A DNA stretch of 64,000 bases from Corynebacterium doosanense CAU 212 = DSM 45436 (GTDB taxonomy: Bacteria; Actinomycetota; Actinomycetes; Mycobacteriales; Mycobacteriaceae): assembly GCF_000767055.1 (NCBI RefSeq), contig NZ_CP006764.1, forward strand, positions 2,542,001 to 2,606,000, in the 5' to 3' direction. A program made the position numbers and the translations under genes. Below the pieces are notes generated by a model. It searched no databases. It saw only the letters and a program-made list of their open reading frames with translations, and was not told the origin of the DNA. Every line of letters starts with the position of its first letter. Position 1 is the stretch's first letter. Shown here piece by piece: positions 60,888 to 64,000 of the stretch.

Positions 60888-62378
60888 TCAGCTGCGCGCC
60901 ATGTTGACGAACCGGGAGTAGTGCAGCTGGTGCGCCAGCGTCACGGTGCCGATCGGACCACCGCGGTGCTTGGCCAGGATGACGTCCGCCTCGCCGGCGC
61001 GTTCATTGTCCTGGTCCTGTGAGTCCGGGCGGTAGAGCAGCATGACCATGTCGGCGTCCTGCTCGAGCGAGCCGGACTCACGCAGGTCCGCGACCTGGGG
61101 GCGTTTGTCCGTTCGAGCCTCGGGTCCACGGTTGAGCTGGGAGATGGCGATTACGGGGACCTCGAGCTCCTTGGCCAGCAGCTTCAGCTGGCGGGAGAAC
61201 TCTGAGACCTCCTGCTGACGGGATTCAACCTGCTTGCCCGAGCTCATGAGCTGCAGGTAGTCCAGCACCACGAGGTCCAGCCCGTGCTGCTGTTTGATGC
61301 GCCGGGCCTTGGAACGGATCTCCATCATGGTGAGGTTCGGGGAATCGTCGATGAAGATCGGGGACTTCTGGATCTGGCTGAGCCGGTCGGTGAGTTTCTC
61401 CCAGTCGGCGTGCTGCATCCGACCGGAGCGCATGTCCTGCAGCTTGACCTCGGTCTCCGCGGAGAGCAGGCGCAGGACGATCTCCTGCGCGCTCATCTCC
61501 AGCGAGAAGATCACCGAGGTCTTGTTGTTGTTGATGGAGCAGGAGCGCATGAAGTCCAGGGCGATGGTGGACTTGCCCACGCCCGGGCGCGCCGCGACGA
61601 TGACCATCTGACCGCCGTGGAGGCCGTTGGTCAGCTGATCCAGCTCGATGAACCCCGTGGGAACGCCGGACTCGAGCCCGCCGTCGCGCTGGATGGCGAT
61701 GAGTTCGTCGACGGTGGGGCTGATGAGGTCCTCGAGCAGGCGGTAGTCCTCGGAGGAGCGCTGGTTGGCTACGGCGAAGATCTCCTGCTGGGCGCGGTCG
61801 ACCAGGGACTCCACCTCGGCGCCCTCGGTACCCTCGTAACCCAGCTGCACGACCCTGGTGCCGGCATCGACGAGCCGGCGCAGGACGGCCTTCTCCGCCA
61901 CGATCTCCGCGTAGTAGCGCGCGTTGGCGGCCGTGGGCACCGTGGAGATCAGGGTGTGCAGGTACGGCGCGCCGCCGGCGCGCTCGAGCTCATTCATCCG
62001 GTCGAGGCGGCCGCCGACGATCAGCGGGTCGATGTCCGTGCCGCCGGCGTAGAGATCCAGGATCGCCTTGTAGATGAGGTGGTGAGCCGGGTAGTAGAAG
62101 TCCTCCGGGCTCAGCTCCTCCACCACCTCCATGACGGTGTTGGGGCTGAGCAGCATGGCGCCGAGGACGCCCTGCTCGGCCTCCCGGTCGTGGGGAGGCT
62201 GGCGGTACTCGTCGAAGCTCTGCGGCCGCTCGTCGCGCTTGCGCTGGTAGCGGCGGCTGCCCTGCCCGGATCTGCCGTTGTCGTCGAACTCCGGGGGACC
62301 CGGTTCCTCCAGCGGCTCGGGCGGGACGGAGAAGTCGTCGTCGAAGTTGCTGGCACCGGATTCGTCGGTGGAGGCCAT
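60888..62378 (-). CDS. dnaB: replicative DNA helicase DnaB
   Basis: A 496-aa hexameric helicase that unwinds DNA at the replication fork. The N-terminal DnaB domain (REAEQGVLGAMLLSPNTVME) is preceded by a 60-residue acidic/Arg-rich extension. The RecA-like domain has Walker A (AARPGVGKST), Walker B (LDLVVLDYLQLM) and the Arg finger region (KHRGGPIGTV). No intein is present, unlike many mycobacterial DnaB proteins. AAGTAAGGATG precedes ATG 62378. The region upstream is rich in DnaA boxes. Confidence 0.97.
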   Translation of the reverse strand: MASTDESGASNFDDDFSVPPEPLEEPGPPEFDDNGRSGQGSRRYQRKRDERPQSFDEYRQPPHDREAEQGVLGAMLLSPNTVMEVVEELSPEDFYYPAHHLIYKAILDLYAGGTDIDPLIVGGRLDRMNELERAGGAPYLHTLISTVPTAANARYYAEIVAEKAVLRRLVDAGTRVVQLGYEGTEGAEVESLVDRAQQEIFAVANQRSSEDYRLLEDLISPTVDELIAIQRDGGLESGVPTGFIELDQLTNGLHGGQMVIVAARPGVGKSTIALDFMRSCSINNNKTSVIFSLEMSAQEIVLRLLSAETEVKLQDMRSGRMQHADWEKLTDRLSQIQKSPIFIDDSPNLTMMEIRSKARRIKQQHGLDLVVLDYLQLMSSGKQVESRQQEVSEFSRQLKLLAKELEVPVIAISQLNRGPEARTDKRPQVADLRESGSLEQDADMVMLLYRPDSQDQDNERAGEADVILAKHRGGPIGTVTLAHQLHYSRFVNMARS

Positions 62379-62506
62379 GGCCCATCCTTACTTCATGTTG
62401 AAGCGAAAAGTTGCACTGCGCAACGTTTCCCACAGTGTAGACAGCCCCCCGGACACGCAGATAACGTCGCCTCCCCCGCGGGCTTGTGCAGCGATGTCAC
62501 CCTGAT

Positions 62507-62797
62507 CTATCCCCACCTTCTGTGGATATCTCCCGTAACGCAAGCTCGCTCGGCGTGTCGGGCCGCGCACCCCTGTGGATAAGTTGTGGACAACTCGGCC
62601 CCCTCCCCCAGGCTCTCCCCGCATACCCGCTGGTCACACCTATAATTACCCCCTGTGGACAACGAGGAACAATCAGTGGACAACCATAAGTGCAGGTCAC
62701 GATTTTCTCCGGATAGCCGGGGAGACACCCGCCCCTGGCGGTGTCCACCCGAGAACAGGGAGGTTACGTGGGAGTAAATTCCCCGGGCTTATCCACA
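62507..62797. other. cluster of DnaA boxes between dnaB and rplI
   Basis: Perfect boxes: TTATCCACA at 62582-62574 (minus) and 62789-62797 (plus); TTGTCCACA at 62593-62585 and 62662-62654 (minus). Boxes with one mismatch: 62529-62521 and 62683-62675 (minus). Two weaker matches lie at 62507-62515 and 62741-62749. A short AT patch (TATAATTA) is at 62641-62648. No gene is seen in this 560-bp gap. dnaA and dnaN are not in the window, so this is probably not the usual oriC. Confidence 0.85.
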
Positions 62798-62843
62798 AGG
62801 GGTTGAAAAGAGCGTCGATAAGCCCGGTGGACGAAGTACACAT

Positions 62844-62889
62844 AAAAAACCTCCGGCCCCCTTCCCTGTTCAGGGATGGGGGCCGGAGG
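62844..62889 (-). terminator. ssb-rplI operon terminator
   Basis: A perfect 12-bp stem (CCTCCGGCCCCC / GGGGGCCGGAGG) with an inner CCCTG/CAGGG hairpin, followed on the minus strand by six T. Confidence 0.92.
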
Positions 62890-62943
62890 CCTGCTGTTGT
62901 CGGTGGGGCCACACATCGGTGGGGCCCGTCGTGCGCCTAGGTG

Positions 62944-63396
62944 TTAGGCGGACACGACCGAGAAGTTGACCTTGCCGAGAACCTCGGGGTGGAGCTTGAC
63001 CTCGACCTGGTAGTTACCGGTCTTCTGGATCAGGCCCTTGGCGAGCTCGATGTTCCGCTTGTCCAGAACCGGACCGCCGGCGGCGCGAACGGCCTCGACG
63101 ATGTCGGAGGTGGTCACGGAGCCGAAGAGCTTCCCGGACTCGGAGGTGCGGACCTTGACGGTCACGTTCTCGAGGGTGTCGAGCTTCTGGCGAAGTTCGT
63201 GTGCATGCTCGACGTCGCGGACCGCGCGGGCATCCTGTGCACGCTTGATCTCGTCGATCTGCTTTTCTGCTGCCCGGGTGGCGGTGATCGCCAGTCCACG
63301 CGGAAGCAGGTAATTGCGTCCATAACCGTTCTTGACCTCGACGATGTCACCAGGAACGCCGAGATTCTCAACGGCAGCGGTGAGGATCAGCTTCAT
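62944..63396 (-). CDS. rplI: 50S ribosomal protein L9
   Basis: A 150-aa L9 with the conserved N-terminal KNGYGRNYLLPRGLA domain, a central helix, and the C-terminal domain (LFGSVTTSDIVEAV). AAAGGCAGGG precedes ATG 63396. It follows ssb by 87 nt, with no rpsR between them, unlike in many bacteria. Confidence 0.97.
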   Translation of the reverse strand: MKLILTAAVENLGVPGDIVEVKNGYGRNYLLPRGLAITATRAAEKQIDEIKRAQDARAVRDVEHAHELRQKLDTLENVTVKVRTSESGKLFGSVTTSDIVEAVRAAGGPVLDKRNIELAKGLIQKTGNYQVEVKLHPEVLGKVNFSVVSA

Positions 63397-63483
63397 GATC
63401 CCTGCCTTTCGTTGGATTGTCCCCCGCCGGCCGGTGTGGCCGTACGTGGCGGGAGTAGGTGAATGTGTGGGGTGACTGAACTT

Positions 63484-64000
63484 TTAGAACGGGGGCTCGT
63501 CGTCGCCGCCGCTGAATCCGCCGGCAGGCGGAGCGGAGGACCAGGGGTCATTGTTCGGCTGCTGGTTGGACTGGGACTGCTGGTTCTGGGAACCCTGCTG
63601 CCCCTGCTGCTGGCCACCGGAGAATCCGCCGGCGGACTGACCGCCACCGAATCCTCCCTGCTGGTTGCCCCCAAAGTTGCCGCCCTGGGAGTTTCCTCCG
63701 CCAAAGTTGCCGCTACCGCCCTCACGCGGATTGCGGGTGACCTGTGCGGAGGCGTACTTCAGGGACGGTCCGACCTCATCGACCTCAACTTCGAAGGACT
63801 GGCGGGTCTCGCCTTCCTTCGTCTGGTACGAACGCTGACGCAGCTTGCCGGTGACGATGACGCGCATACCCTTGGAGATGGTCTCCGCGACGTTCTCGGC
63901 AGCCTGACGCCACACATTGCAGGTAAGGAACAGTGCCTCGCCGTCTTCCCACTGATTCGTCTGTGAGTTGAACTTGCGGGGCGTGGACGCGATGCGGAAG
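63484..64000 (-). CDS. ssb: single-stranded DNA-binding protein, 5' end beyond window
   Basis: The frame is open to the right edge; 171 C-terminal residues are visible. It enters the window within the OB fold ([20 protein letters not shown], then [17 protein letters not shown]). A Gly/Gln/Asn-rich linker follows and the C-terminal tip is DDEPPF, the conserved acidic tail that docks repair and replication partners. It is expected to be cotranscribed with rpsF upstream and rplI downstream. Confidence 0.95.
   Translation of the reverse strand, partial: FRIASTPRKFNSQTNQWEDGEALFLTCNVWRQAAENVAETISKGMRVIVTGKLRQRSYQTKEGETRQSFEVEVDEVGPSLKYASAQVTRNPREGGSGNFGGGNSQGGNFGGNQQGGFGGGQSAGGFSGGQQQGQQGSQNQQSQSNQQPNNDPWSSAPPAGGFSGGDDEPPF

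Noticed and set aside
62507-62797. The chromosomal oriC itself
   Set aside because: dnaA and dnaN are absent and no sizable AT-rich unwinding element is present; I record it only as a DnaA-box cluster.

Overview
The window is a high-GC actinobacterial chromosome segment that I assign to Corynebacterium. The evidence is gene content and order matching what I recall of the C. glutamicum cg3190-cg3310 neighbourhood: glf, the cell-wall amidase, glpK, serS, farR, pheA, lcpB, glpQ, pyk2, msrA, sodA, hrrSA, mcbR, an rRNA operon, rsmP, copA, dnaB, rplI and ssb. The species cannot be fixed from sequence alone. Most genes look vertically inherited and tightly packed.

Layout. 0-18 kb: envelope and central genes (PAP2 phosphatase, glf, secreted amidase with terminal LGFP-like repeats, glpK, HAD phosphatase, acyltransferase, serS, farR, septum-formation protein and zincin, a VOC pseudogene beside an AraC regulator, phosphoglycerate mutase-like gene, pheA, amidase, CPBP protease, lcpB). 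17.5-18.1 kb: a non-coding array of four 166-bp units, each with three palindromes. 18-33 kb: 3-hydroxyacyl-CoA dehydrogenase, DUF5926, glpQ, pyk2, a membrane alpha/beta-hydrolase, an amino-acid permease, PhoD, HAD, msrA, sodA, MFS and a cupredoxin membrane protein. 33-36 kb: an MFS plus ABC-F antibiotic-resistance-type operon preceded by a 14-codon leader ORF and a structured leader. 36-47 kb: RecB-like nuclease, DUF6474, lsr2, the heme-responsive pair hrrSA, a DUF2020 lipoprotein, a 50-aa membrane protein, a frameshifted sortase, a second YidC, mcbR, glsB-like, uspA, a tiny porin-like protein and a pseudouridine synthase. 47.4-52.8 kb: one rRNA operon on the minus strand (16S-23S-5S) with no tRNA in the spacer. 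53-64 kb: YtrA-type GntR, NYN nuclease, rsmP, thioredoxin, copZ, copA, a NiaP-like MFS, dnaB, a cluster of DnaA boxes, rplI and the 3' part of ssb.

Main observations. (1) The ABC-F/MFS operon has the full architecture of antibiotic-inducible translation attenuation: a consensus promoter, a leaderless 14-aa peptide with a K-L-R (+X+) motif, and a leader segment complementary to the ABC-F ribosome-binding site. (2) The 166-bp array keeps its palindromes exact while its spacers drift. (3) At least four perfect and two 8/9 DnaA boxes lie between dnaB and rplI. (4) The octamer TATCGACG occurs about 18 times outside rRNA, where base composition predicts about one. (5) hrrS and the DUF2020 lipoprotein start divergently from overlapping ATGs with mirror-image -10 boxes. 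Many genes here show TAnnnT followed by exactly 7 nt and then the start codon, which points to widespread leaderless mRNA; I used this spacing to choose starts.
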